From JBMSHD01 sp049416425 (lineage in GTDB: Bacteria; Pseudomonadota; Gammaproteobacteria; Francisellales; Francisellaceae): a stretch of 45,803 nt of DNA. The notes below the pieces were generated by a model. That model saw nothing but the letters and a program-made list of their open reading frames with translations. It was not told where the DNA came from and did no database searches. The stretch spans positions 1 to 45,803 of the forward strand of contig JBMSHD010000002.1 in the NCBI GenBank assembly GCA_049416425.1, written 5' to 3'. The translations under genes and the position numbers were made by a program. This document shows, in pieces, positions 26,534 to 33,340 of this stretch (position 1 is its first letter; every line of letters begins with the position of its first letter).

Positions 26534-27415
26534 ATGGAAAATGTTCGTCATGCCCTAATCGGAATCGTATTATTTCTATTGCTGGTGATCAATACAGTGC
26601 TGTTCGCCATTCCGGTCATTGTTGTGGCGCTGTTGAAGCTTATCCCTGGAAAGAAATGGCGTCAGCTGATGTCATCTACGCTTGAGTCTGTGGCGAGGGC
26701 TTGGATGGCCATTAATAATGTTGCCAGTAAGGCACTGCTTCCGCTGACGATCAAGATCAGCGGAGACATGAGGCTTGATCGACATCACAGTTATCTCCTT
26801 CTCTGCAATCATCAAAGTTGGATGGATATCGTTATCCTTCAGCGCTTTCTTCTGGGTCGTATTCCCTTTATGCGTTTTTTCATGAAATCACAGCTATTGT
26901 ATGTGCCTGTTATTGGACTGGCATGTTGGGCGTTGGATTTCCCGATTATGCGTCGCCATTCAAAAGCGCACTTACAAAAGCATCCTCATAAACGCATCGA
27001 TGATATTATGAAGACAAAAAAATCCTGTGCCAGGCTCAAAGGGCGCAAGGTGACCATTGTCAACTTCAGTGAAGGGACGCGATTTAGTGAGGAGAAACGT
27101 TTGAAGCAAGGCTCACCCTATCGTTATCTTTTAAAACCGCGAGCAGGCGGAATTGCCACCGCTTTGTTCAGCTTATCAGGGCAGCTTGATTATATTCTCG
27201 ATATCACCATTCATTATCGCTGTGACAGGCGACGTTTTTGGGATTTTTTATCCGGTCGCATGCGTGAAGTGTCGCTTCATATGGAGCTTGTTCCGGTGAC
27301 AGAAGAGCTCATCGGTGATTATCATGGTGATGAGGCGTTTAAACAACGGTTCCAGTCTTGGTTGAACGACAGATGGCAGCAGAAGGAGGAAAGACTTGAG
27401 CAAAATCATTCGTGA
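26534..27415 (+). CDS. PlsC-domain acyltransferase (YihG-like)
   Basis: A membrane-anchored lysophosphatidate acyltransferase-type enzyme of 293 residues. One N-terminal helix (about 8-35) is followed by the PlsC domain with the HX4D motif CNHQSWMDIV (His93, Asp98) and the substrate motif NFSEGTRFSEEKR (180-183). The proline-containing third motif and the long basic segment KAHLQKHPHKRIDD fit the YihG subgroup rather than PlsC itself. TATACT at about 26499 could be its -10 box. The exact acyl acceptor cannot be read. Confidence 0.88.
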   Translation: MENVRHALIGIVLFLLLVINTVLFAIPVIVVALLKLIPGKKWRQLMSSTLESVARAWMAINNVASKALLPLTIKISGDMRLDRHHSYLLLCNHQSWMDIVILQRFLLGRIPFMRFFMKSQLLYVPVIGLACWALDFPIMRRHSKAHLQKHPHKRIDDIMKTKKSCARLKGRKVTIVNFSEGTRFSEEKRLKQGSPYRYLLKPRAGGIATALFSLSGQLDYILDITIHYRCDRRRFWDFLSGRMREVSLHMELVPVTEELIGDYHGDEAFKQRFQSWLNDRWQQKEERLEQNHS

Positions 27416-27474
27416 TTTGGAGCAAAATTTGCTAAGGTATAAATTTCAGTATTAATAAACAAACAGGACTTATT

Positions 27475-28434
27475 TTGGGTATTATAATCGGTGTGCTATC
27501 GGGACTGTTATGGGGTCTCAATGACGTATTCACCAATATCTATAGCCAGATGGCATTAAGCTCATCGACAACCATTGCCATCATTGTTTTCGCCCTCTTT
27601 CTCTCTTTAATGCAGGATGCGTTCTCATCAACGGCGATATTTAGCTATCACGCCAGCCGAAAACAGTTTAATACACATCTTCGTGCCACATCGGCCAAAA
27701 GTATCTGGCTGCTGGTGCTAGCCGCCATCTGTGCCGGTCCACTCGGCATGGTGGCAGGCATTGCAGGAATTGCCTATGCCGGTCCCATTTATGCAGGTGT
27801 GGTGACATCTTGCTATCCTGTGGTGGCCTTGATCTTATCAATTCTGTTTTTACGAGAGAGGCCGACGCGCATCAAGATTATCGGCATTATTTTGTCGGTG
27901 ATCGCCGTAATTTTCATCTCCATTGCCGGGGAGCGATCAGGCATAGAGAATATCACCATTGGTCTTATTTTTGCCGCCTGTGCGATGCTGGGGTGGGGAA
28001 TGGAATCGGTGTTGTTTAGTCTGGCGGCTAAATGCAGCGATGGGGCGCCTTCCTGGCTTTTGGCAATTCGCCAAAGCGCCTCGGCGCTGAGCTATATCAT
28101 TCTTTTGGTTGTCTTTACTTTATACGCCCCTGCTGTTGTACAGACGGTGCTGTTGCAGTTGTTTGTTCCTATGCTTATTGCGGCCTGTGTGATCTCGGCG
28201 TCAACTTCTTATCTGGCCTATTATCATGCCATCAAGCGAATCGGTGCCAGTCTAGGGACGACGTTTAACGCCAGCTTTATCTTCTGGGCTGGAATCTTCA
28301 GTATCCTGTTTAATATAGCCAGTATCCATTTGTCCTTTGTGCTATGGGGGGCGATGTTGATTCTGGGTATTTATTTTGCCACTTATGGCACAGTGCAGCG
28401 CAACCGTGTCGGTATTGCTCTATTAAAACATTAA
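27475..28434 (+). CDS. DMT-superfamily (EamA) transporter
   Basis: A 319-residue carrier with about ten helices in two EamA repeats: first repeat GIIIGVLSGLLWGLNDVF to LSIAVIF-like VIAVIFISIAGE, second from ITIGLIFAACAMLGWGMES onward. The start is TTG at 27475 with AGGAC about 8 nt upstream; no ATG gives the full first helix. The substrate is unknown. It is not close in sequence to the DMT protein at 20956, so the two are not recent duplicates. Confidence 0.83.
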   Translation: MGIIIGVLSGLLWGLNDVFTNIYSQMALSSSTTIAIIVFALFLSLMQDAFSSTAIFSYHASRKQFNTHLRATSAKSIWLLVLAAICAGPLGMVAGIAGIAYAGPIYAGVVTSCYPVVALILSILFLRERPTRIKIIGIILSVIAVIFISIAGERSGIENITIGLIFAACAMLGWGMESVLFSLAAKCSDGAPSWLLAIRQSASALSYIILLVVFTLYAPAVVQTVLLQLFVPMLIAACVISASTSYLAYYHAIKRIGASLGTTFNASFIFWAGIFSILFNIASIHLSFVLWGAMLILGIYFATYGTVQRNRVGIALLKH

Positions 28435-28561
28435 CGGTTTGATCCTTAAAGACGCTGGACAAGCGTGTGAAAAAGCGTAAAATAGGCGATGTATACGATA
28501 GAGGACTGAATTAGTATCATATTGATAACGTCTGTCATGGTTATAAAAACGGGTGAATAAA

Positions 28562-28930
28562 ATGATTGAAAAATTTGATCCTAAGGCGCAGAAAACTGTC
28601 ACCGTCAGCGACAGTGCCGCGGCGCATTTTAAGCGCTATCTTGAGCAAAAAGGTGGAATTGGTATTGAGATTACCGTGAAAAAAACCGGATGCTCTGGAT
28701 TGCAGTATGTTTTAGAGGCGACCGATGTCATACCCGATAATCATGAATTATGCCGCTTTCAAGAGGTTGATTTTTATGTAGATCTGGTGGCTTTTCGTTA
28801 TCTCAATGGGCTTGAAATTGACTATGTCAAACAGGATCTGGGTCTGTCAAAACTGGTTTATCATAATCCAAATGAGGCGGCTCGCTGTGGTTGCGGTGAG
28901 AGTTTTACTATTGTCGCTGATGAGGAGTGA
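28562..28930 (+). CDS. A-type iron-sulfur carrier (IscA/SufA/ErpA family)
   Basis: These proteins receive Fe-S clusters from scaffold complexes and pass them to target enzymes. The three ligand cysteines are visible: KKTGCSGLQYVLE and the C-terminal CGCGESF. Length is 122 residues. The SufA-like spacing and the sufT gene right behind favour a SUF-linked role, but no sufBCDS genes are present here. The ATG at 28562 was preferred to a GTG at 28553. Confidence 0.92.
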   Translation: MIEKFDPKAQKTVTVSDSAAAHFKRYLEQKGGIGIEITVKKTGCSGLQYVLEATDVIPDNHELCRFQEVDFYVDLVAFRYLNGLEIDYVKQDLGLSKLVYHNPNEAARCGCGESFTIVADEE

Positions 28931-28932
28931 AA

Positions 28933-29490
28933 ATGACGATGAATATGTCAGATGTCTCCATTTTACGCCGTGAAGTCGAAGTCACAACCGTGCCTTATGG
29001 CGAAAAAATCACCTTGATGCCAGGGCAGGAAGTATTAGTGACACAAGCCAAAGGCGGTAGTTTCACCCTGCATGTCAATGGCAATCTCGTCTATCTTGAC
29101 GGTAAAGATGCCGATGCCATTGGTCGTGAGGCGGTAGAGTTGCCATCGGATCTGGCGGGGATCAAGCTCGGTGATCCAATCGACGAGAGCCTGATCTGGG
29201 AGCAGCTAAAGACCATCTATGATCCTGAGATTCCCGTCAATATCGTCGAGTTAGGCTTGATCTATGACATCGCTTTCAACAAGCTGGAATCGGGAAATTA
29301 TCACGTCGGTGTGCAGATGACGCTGACGGCTCCAGGATGTGGAATGGGACCGGTTTTGGTTGAGGAAGTTGAATCTAAGCTTAAACTTTTTGCCAATATT
29401 GATAAAGCCGATGTGGTATTGGTGTTTGATCCGCCCTGGAATGCCGAGATGATGACGGAAGAAGCCAAGCTTGAACTCGGATTGTTTTAA
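28933..29490 (+). CDS. sufT: SufT-like Fe-S cluster maturation protein
   Basis: SufT (MIP18/DUF59 family) aids maturation of Fe-S proteins under high demand. The MIP18 domain begins near residue 85, with LKTIYDPEIPVNIVELGLIY and VQMTLTAPGCGMGPVL, the latter holding the conserved cysteine. The N-terminal 80 residues (VPYGEKITLMPGQEVLVTQA) match SufT rather than a bare PaaD-like protein. GAGGAG overlaps the stop of the preceding carrier gene, so translation is coupled. It ends 1 nt before coaD. Confidence 0.92.
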   Translation: MTMNMSDVSILRREVEVTTVPYGEKITLMPGQEVLVTQAKGGSFTLHVNGNLVYLDGKDADAIGREAVELPSDLAGIKLGDPIDESLIWEQLKTIYDPEIPVNIVELGLIYDIAFNKLESGNYHVGVQMTLTAPGCGMGPVLVEEVESKLKLFANIDKADVVLVFDPPWNAEMMTEEAKLELGLF

Positions 29491-29491
29491 G

Positions 29492-29989
29492 ATGGGTGCC
29501 AGAACCGTCGTCTATTCCGGTACCTTTGATCCGATCACCCACGGTCATGTTGATCTCGTTGATCGTGCGCGCAGGCTTTTTGATCATATTACCGTTGCTA
29601 TCTCCACCGGACTCAATAAGAAGCCACTGTTTACCAAAAAAGAGCGCTTCAAGATCGCCAATGAAGTCTTTAAATCTTACGACAATGTTGAGGTCATCAC
29701 CTTTGATGGGCTTCTGGTTGACTGCGTTAAAGACTTGGGTGCCAAAGCGGTTATCCGCGGGCTTCGTGCGGTTACCGATTTTGAGTATGAATTTCAGATG
29801 GCCAGTATTAACCATAAGCTGGATGATGACTTTGAGACCATTTTCATGATACCAGATGAAAAATACACCTGCCTGTCTTCGACGATGATTCGTGAGGTGG
29901 CCAAAATTGATCCTATGAGGGTCAGAGATTTCGTCTCTCCTGTGGTGTTTGAAGCCATCTTAAAGAAATTTCCTTTCACGACTGATTAG
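29492..29989 (+). CDS. coaD: Phosphopantetheine adenylyltransferase
   Basis: CoaD makes dephospho-CoA from 4'-phosphopantetheine and ATP, the penultimate step of CoA synthesis. The nucleotidyltransferase motif is VYSGTFDPITHGHVDLVDRA; KAVIRGLRAVTDFEYEFQM and CLSSTMIREVA follow. The 165 residues match the family. The start at 29492 is one base after the sufT stop. coaD followed by a ferredoxin gene is a common gammaproteobacterial pair. Confidence 0.97.
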   Translation: MGARTVVYSGTFDPITHGHVDLVDRARRLFDHITVAISTGLNKKPLFTKKERFKIANEVFKSYDNVEVITFDGLLVDCVKDLGAKAVIRGLRAVTDFEYEFQMASINHKLDDDFETIFMIPDEKYTCLSSTMIREVAKIDPMRVRDFVSPVVFEAILKKFPFTTD

Positions 29990-29992
29990 CCC

Positions 29993-30184
29993 ATGGCATT
30001 GACGATCACCGAGCCTTGCATCAACTGTGACTTGTGCGAGCCGATTTGCCCGAATCAGGCGATTTCACAGGGGTTGGAGATCTATGAGATCGACGCCGAT
30101 AAATGCACGGAATGCCAGGGTTTTTTCGATGAACCGCAATGTGTTGTGGTCTGCCCTGTCGGGGTGGTTATTAAAATAACATAA
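29993..30184 (+). CDS. YfhL-type 2[4Fe-4S] ferredoxin
   Basis: A 63-residue ferredoxin with two 4Fe-4S motifs: CINCDLCEPICP, then CTECQGFFDEPQCVVVCP, where an 8-residue insertion between the second and third cysteines is characteristic of the YfhL/allochromatium type. These proteins have very low redox potentials; YfhL is tied to tRNA hydroxylation in some species. It starts 3 nt after coaD. The DUF3103-like gene converges from the other side 12 nt away. Confidence 0.95.
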   Translation: MALTITEPCINCDLCEPICPNQAISQGLEIYEIDADKCTECQGFFDEPQCVVVCPVGVVIKIT

Positions 30185-30196
30185 TCTCTTTTATGT

Positions 30197-31291
30197 TTAT
30201 TCTTCTTTCAGTTTATAGGGCGCAAACGTTGCCGTGATATTTGAGGCGGCGCCGTGTAGGGTTTTGTCGACGCCTTCCTCGAGTGTATAGATGGAATCGA
30301 CATAATCATCATCGTCTGTAAACCAACTGTCGGGCATGGCGTCGATGATTTTGCTTGATATCTCGGCGATGACCTTGCCGGCTAGATAACCGGCATAATC
30401 GGAAGCCGTTCCAGCCGCTTCAATCAGTGCTTCAACCAGCGCTTTATAATTGGTATCACCATCGCTTTCATAAAAGAGAACATCGACGGCGCGGTAGGTA
30501 TAATCCGACCAGAACACGAGAATCTGATTGGGGTAATATTCGGTGTGGTCATAGTCCAGATAAGGCATATCAACAATTTTAATCACCGGCTGGTTATCAT
30601 CGGTGACCCCATTGACGATGGCATAAATTTCGGCGGCACCTTTAATCCACGGCTCTTTATCATCTTTGACAGAGACTTGTGTCAATTTGGTCGTATCAAG
30701 ATAGCTCTGATCAGCGAGGGTGCGGCTGAGGCGACTTTTTGCATTGGGTTGAAGGCCAGCCTCTCTTAACATCTCATTGGCTTTATCGATCCTGTTTTTC
30801 GTTGATTGTGAGCCGCGAGTATCGATGATGATCACCTTCTGATCGGGCGCTTTATCGGCATTCAGATAGACGATATTGCCGTCTTTATCATAGGCTTTGA
30901 TCTTGTCCCAGCTCTTTTCATTGCCCTCAGGGACATAGACGACAAGCGTGTTTTCATCACCGTCCTGAAGTGAGATATTTGCAGGAGTATAGAGTCTGAT
31001 CTCCGGCACCAGACCGTTATCGGTAAGCGCTTGTGGAATATAGCCGCCCATAGAGACTAAAGAGCCATCCAGATCATGGGCAAGATTCTTAAATGAAATC
31101 GATGGGTTTTCGGTCACGATCGCCAACAGCTTTTGTCGCGATAGGGGATCTTCAAGCTTTGTTACCAGATAGTTGGCAATGGCGTGTTTGGCGTTAAGCT
31201 CACTGTTATAGAGATCATTTTTCTGAGCCGCCCACAGCATTGCAGGAATGCTGACAAAGAGCATCAAAGTTAACTGAATTATGCGTTTCAT
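30197..31291 (-). CDS. Secreted DUF3103-like protein
   Basis: A 364-residue exported protein with a clear signal peptide, MKRIIQLTLMLFVSIPAMLWA, cleaved near AAQ. The mature part contains DKEPWIKGAAEIYAIVNGV, KIVDMPYLDYDHTEYYPNQ and ILVFWSDYTYRAVDVLFYE, which I recall from the DUF3103 family of Vibrio and relatives; that match is from memory. The function is unknown. Only Met-free cytosolic features and no cysteines were seen in the mature part. GAGGAG 8 nt upstream sets the start at 31291, and a longer frame from 31321 is rejected because it would hide the signal peptide. The tail is acidic (FTDDDDY). Confidence 0.75.
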   Translation of the reverse strand: MKRIIQLTLMLFVSIPAMLWAAQKNDLYNSELNAKHAIANYLVTKLEDPLSRQKLLAIVTENPSISFKNLAHDLDGSLVSMGGYIPQALTDNGLVPEIRLYTPANISLQDGDENTLVVYVPEGNEKSWDKIKAYDKDGNIVYLNADKAPDQKVIIIDTRGSQSTKNRIDKANEMLREAGLQPNAKSRLSRTLADQSYLDTTKLTQVSVKDDKEPWIKGAAEIYAIVNGVTDDNQPVIKIVDMPYLDYDHTEYYPNQILVFWSDYTYRAVDVLFYESDGDTNYKALVEALIEAAGTASDYAGYLAGKVIAEISSKIIDAMPDSWFTDDDDYVDSIYTLEEGVDKTLHGAASNITATFAPYKLKEE

Positions 31292-31393
31292 GTTATTTCT
31301 CCTCGTTGTTATTATCGGCATTTTTCCTCATTATCGCTGGTATTGATTCGATCTCAAAAAAACGAAAATAACGGCAAAATATCGATCATATTT

Positions 31394-31417
31394 CAACTTT
31401 TCATTTCTGAAAAGTTG
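31394..31417. promoter_or_regulatory. 24-bp perfect palindrome in a divergent promoter region
   Basis: CAACTTTTCA-TTTC-TGAAAAGTTG has perfect 10-bp arms and a 4-nt centre. It lies between the divergent DUF3103-like gene and trhA, so it cannot be a terminator for either. It could be an operator for a dimeric regulator controlling one or both genes. Confidence 0.45.
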
Positions 31418-31448
31418 CCTTCCAGTTAATAACTATATCATAAAAAAA

Positions 31449-31462
31449 TTGACGTACATCAA
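31449..31462 (+). promoter_or_regulatory. FNR/ANR-like box upstream of trhA
   Basis: TTGAC-GTAC-ATCAA matches 9 of 10 defined bases of the FNR/ANR consensus TTGAT-N4-ATCAA. It is centred 77 nt before the chosen trhA start. A TATAAC at 31495-31500 is a possible -10, which would place the box near -51. Chance matches to this site occur, so this is a candidate only. Confidence 0.4.
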
Positions 31463-31531
31463 AAAGTTGGTGAAAACTTTGCCAAATTGTCGCCTATAAC
31501 GCACAATATAAGGCAGTTGATAAAAAAATGA

Positions 31532-32215
31532 ATGCCATATCAAATGACCGAGTCGATAAAAGCCATCGATAAAAGACACATGTATTCCAAGCATGAGGAA
31601 TTATACAATTCGCTGACCCATCTGTTGGGTTTGCTGTTGAGTATCGTCGCGTTGATCTTACTGATCGTTAAAGCCGCTACCTATGGCAGTGGTATTACTG
31701 TGCTGGCGGTGACGATTTATGGCGTGACTTTATGCATGATGTATGGTGGCTCGGCGCTTTATCATGGTGTAAGCCATATGAGGATAAAACGCCATCTTCG
31801 CACCTTTGATCATCTCAATATCTACTTTTTAATCGCCGGTACCTATACCCCGGTGGCATTGATCGGACTTAATAATGCCATTGGCTGGATCATCTTTGGT
31901 CTGTTGTGGGGAGTGACGATCATCGGCATCTTATATAAGACGTTGTTCTTTGGTGATTCCTGGGTCTCGACGATTCTCTATGTCATCATGGGCTGGACGG
32001 CCTTAGGCTTTATTGTCCAGATCGTCCAAGCCTTGCCAGATGTCTGTCTGCTTTGGATTATCCTGGGAGGCATTTTCTACACCAATGGGGTTATCTTCTA
32101 TATGATGGATGAGAAAGTTGAAGGCTGTCATGTCACCTGGCATCTTTTTGTGCTGGTTGGTAGTATCTGCCACTTTTTTGCCATCTATTTCTATCTTGCG
32201 GCGCTGAAAGTCTAA
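31532..32215 (+). CDS. trhA: Hemolysin III family membrane protein (TrhA/YqfA)
   Basis: A seven-helix membrane protein of the PAQR/hemolysin III superfamily, 227 residues. The conserved residues of the family are present: HEELYNSLTHLLG, the SALYHGVSH His motif, DHLNIYFLIAGTYTPV and the C-terminal HVTWHLFVLVGSICHF with two histidines, together the likely metal site of the amidase-like fold. In E. coli YqfA affects membrane energetics with fatty-acid changes. The start is uncertain (ATG 31532 or the Met at 31580). It ends 3 nt before murU. Confidence 0.92.
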   Translation: MPYQMTESIKAIDKRHMYSKHEELYNSLTHLLGLLLSIVALILLIVKAATYGSGITVLAVTIYGVTLCMMYGGSALYHGVSHMRIKRHLRTFDHLNIYFLIAGTYTPVALIGLNNAIGWIIFGLLWGVTIIGILYKTLFFGDSWVSTILYVIMGWTALGFIVQIVQALPDVCLLWIILGGIFYTNGVIFYMMDEKVEGCHVTWHLFVLVGSICHFFAIYFYLAALKV

Positions 32216-32218
32216 ACC

Positions 32219-32908
32219 ATGAGCAAAACAACGGCAATGATTCTGGCTGCCGGCAGAGGCAGCCGCATGTTACATATGACTGAAAGCCTGCCAAAACCTT
32301 TGGTAAAGATAAATGGGAAGCCGCTCATCGAATATCAGGTTGAGCGTTTGGTGGCTGCCGGTATCACGGATATTGTTGTCAATGTCGCCTATTTTGCCGA
32401 TAAGATTATCAAAACGCTTGGTTTTGGGCAGCGTTGGGGTATCAGCATTCGCTATAGCCATGAAAAGCTGGGCGCGCTCGATACTGGGGGTGGTGTCAGG
32501 CAGGCATTACCCTGGTTGAGCGACCGATTTCTCATCATCAATGCCGATGTGGTCTGTGACTATGATCTGGCTGTATTGGTTGAAAAAGCAGAAAAAATAA
32601 ATAAGCTGGCACATCTTATTTTGGTCGCCAATCCCGATCACAATCCCAATGGCGACTATTCCATTGAGCCAGACGGTCTGATCAGTCCAAAAAAACGCCT
32701 GCCTAACTACACCTTTGCCGGCATCAGTCTGTGTGAAAAATTGCTATTTGATGGCGTTGGCGCCGGTCAGAAGATTTCGTTGCCAAGCCTGTGGCAGCAA
32801 GCAATAGAAAGGTGTCAGGTCACCGGAGAGCTTTATAAGTTAAGCTGGTGTGATGTCGGTACACCAGAGCGCTGGCGGCGTCTGCAAAATGGGGTTAAAG
32901 GTGCTTAA
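32219..32908 (+). CDS. murU: N-acetylmuramate alpha-1-phosphate uridylyltransferase MurU
   Basis: MurU makes UDP-MurNAc from MurNAc-1-phosphate in the peptidoglycan recycling route that bypasses fosfomycin-sensitive MurA. The nucleotide-binding motif is MILAAGRGSRM followed by PKPLV; LGALDTGGGVRQALPWL and FLIINADVVCDYD match the MurU group, as does the ending KLSWCDVGTPERW. The 229 residues match the family. Its kinase partner AmgK, often adjacent, is not here. The TAA stop runs straight into an R1 element. Confidence 0.9.
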   Translation: MSKTTAMILAAGRGSRMLHMTESLPKPLVKINGKPLIEYQVERLVAAGITDIVVNVAYFADKIIKTLGFGQRWGISIRYSHEKLGALDTGGGVRQALPWLSDRFLIINADVVCDYDLAVLVEKAEKINKLAHLILVANPDHNPNGDYSIEPDGLISPKKRLPNYTFAGISLCEKLLFDGVGAGQKISLPSLWQQAIERCQVTGELYKLSWCDVGTPERWRRLQNGVKGA

Positions 32909-33257
32909 GGAATGTATGCAAAATAACTTCCCATATATAACCACTGTAAAATCTTGTTTCTCGTCATTGCCGCGACAGAGTGAAATGGCGTAATAAAGCA
33001 ATTGCTTTATCCATTGAACGCCCGCAGCATGGATTGTGCAGGGCTATTTGTAAGACGATACAGGACAGTAGAGACGCCACAAAGCAATCTAGCTGGCCAG
33101 TGTAACATTGTTAATGGTACTGACGGCATCTGCCTAAGCACATACGATTTTTGCCGCCCTCAGGATAATCACATGGATCATCGCCAAGCGATGATGACGA
33201 TTATTGCACCTGGTTATGCCTTGCAAGGAAAAAGGAATTTATTTCAGAAACGTTCCT
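32908..33257 (+). repeat. R1 MITE-like element, copy C (full length)
   Basis: This is the longest copy, about 350 bp, with imperfect 25-bp terminal inverted repeats that match at about 19 positions: left AGGAATGTATGC..AAATAACTTCCC, right (inverted) AGGAACGTTTCT..AAATAAATTCCC. The flanks read TAA on both sides, compatible with a TA-type target duplication. It contains GTCATTGCCGCGACA, a roughly 100-nt block absent from copy A (about 32989-33080), CAATCTAGCTGGCCAG and the hairpin ATCATCGC-CAA-GCGATGAT near 33178-33196. It has no credible ORF. Confidence 0.85.
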
Positions 33258-33340
33258 AACAATAAACCATGACTTGATTTTTAGCCCTTGTTTTTATTAC
33301 TATGGATAGCAGGAAATTTTAAATAAGGATTATGCTCCCC

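Noticed and set aside
28480..28560. IscR-type binding site before the A-type carrier
   Set aside because: There is a loose AT-rich resemblance only; the conserved positions of either IscR motif class are not met.
33002..33259. 85-codon ORF inside R1 copy C
   Set aside because: It lies wholly within a repeat whose other copies are broken in this frame, and it has no ribosome site or recognisable domain.
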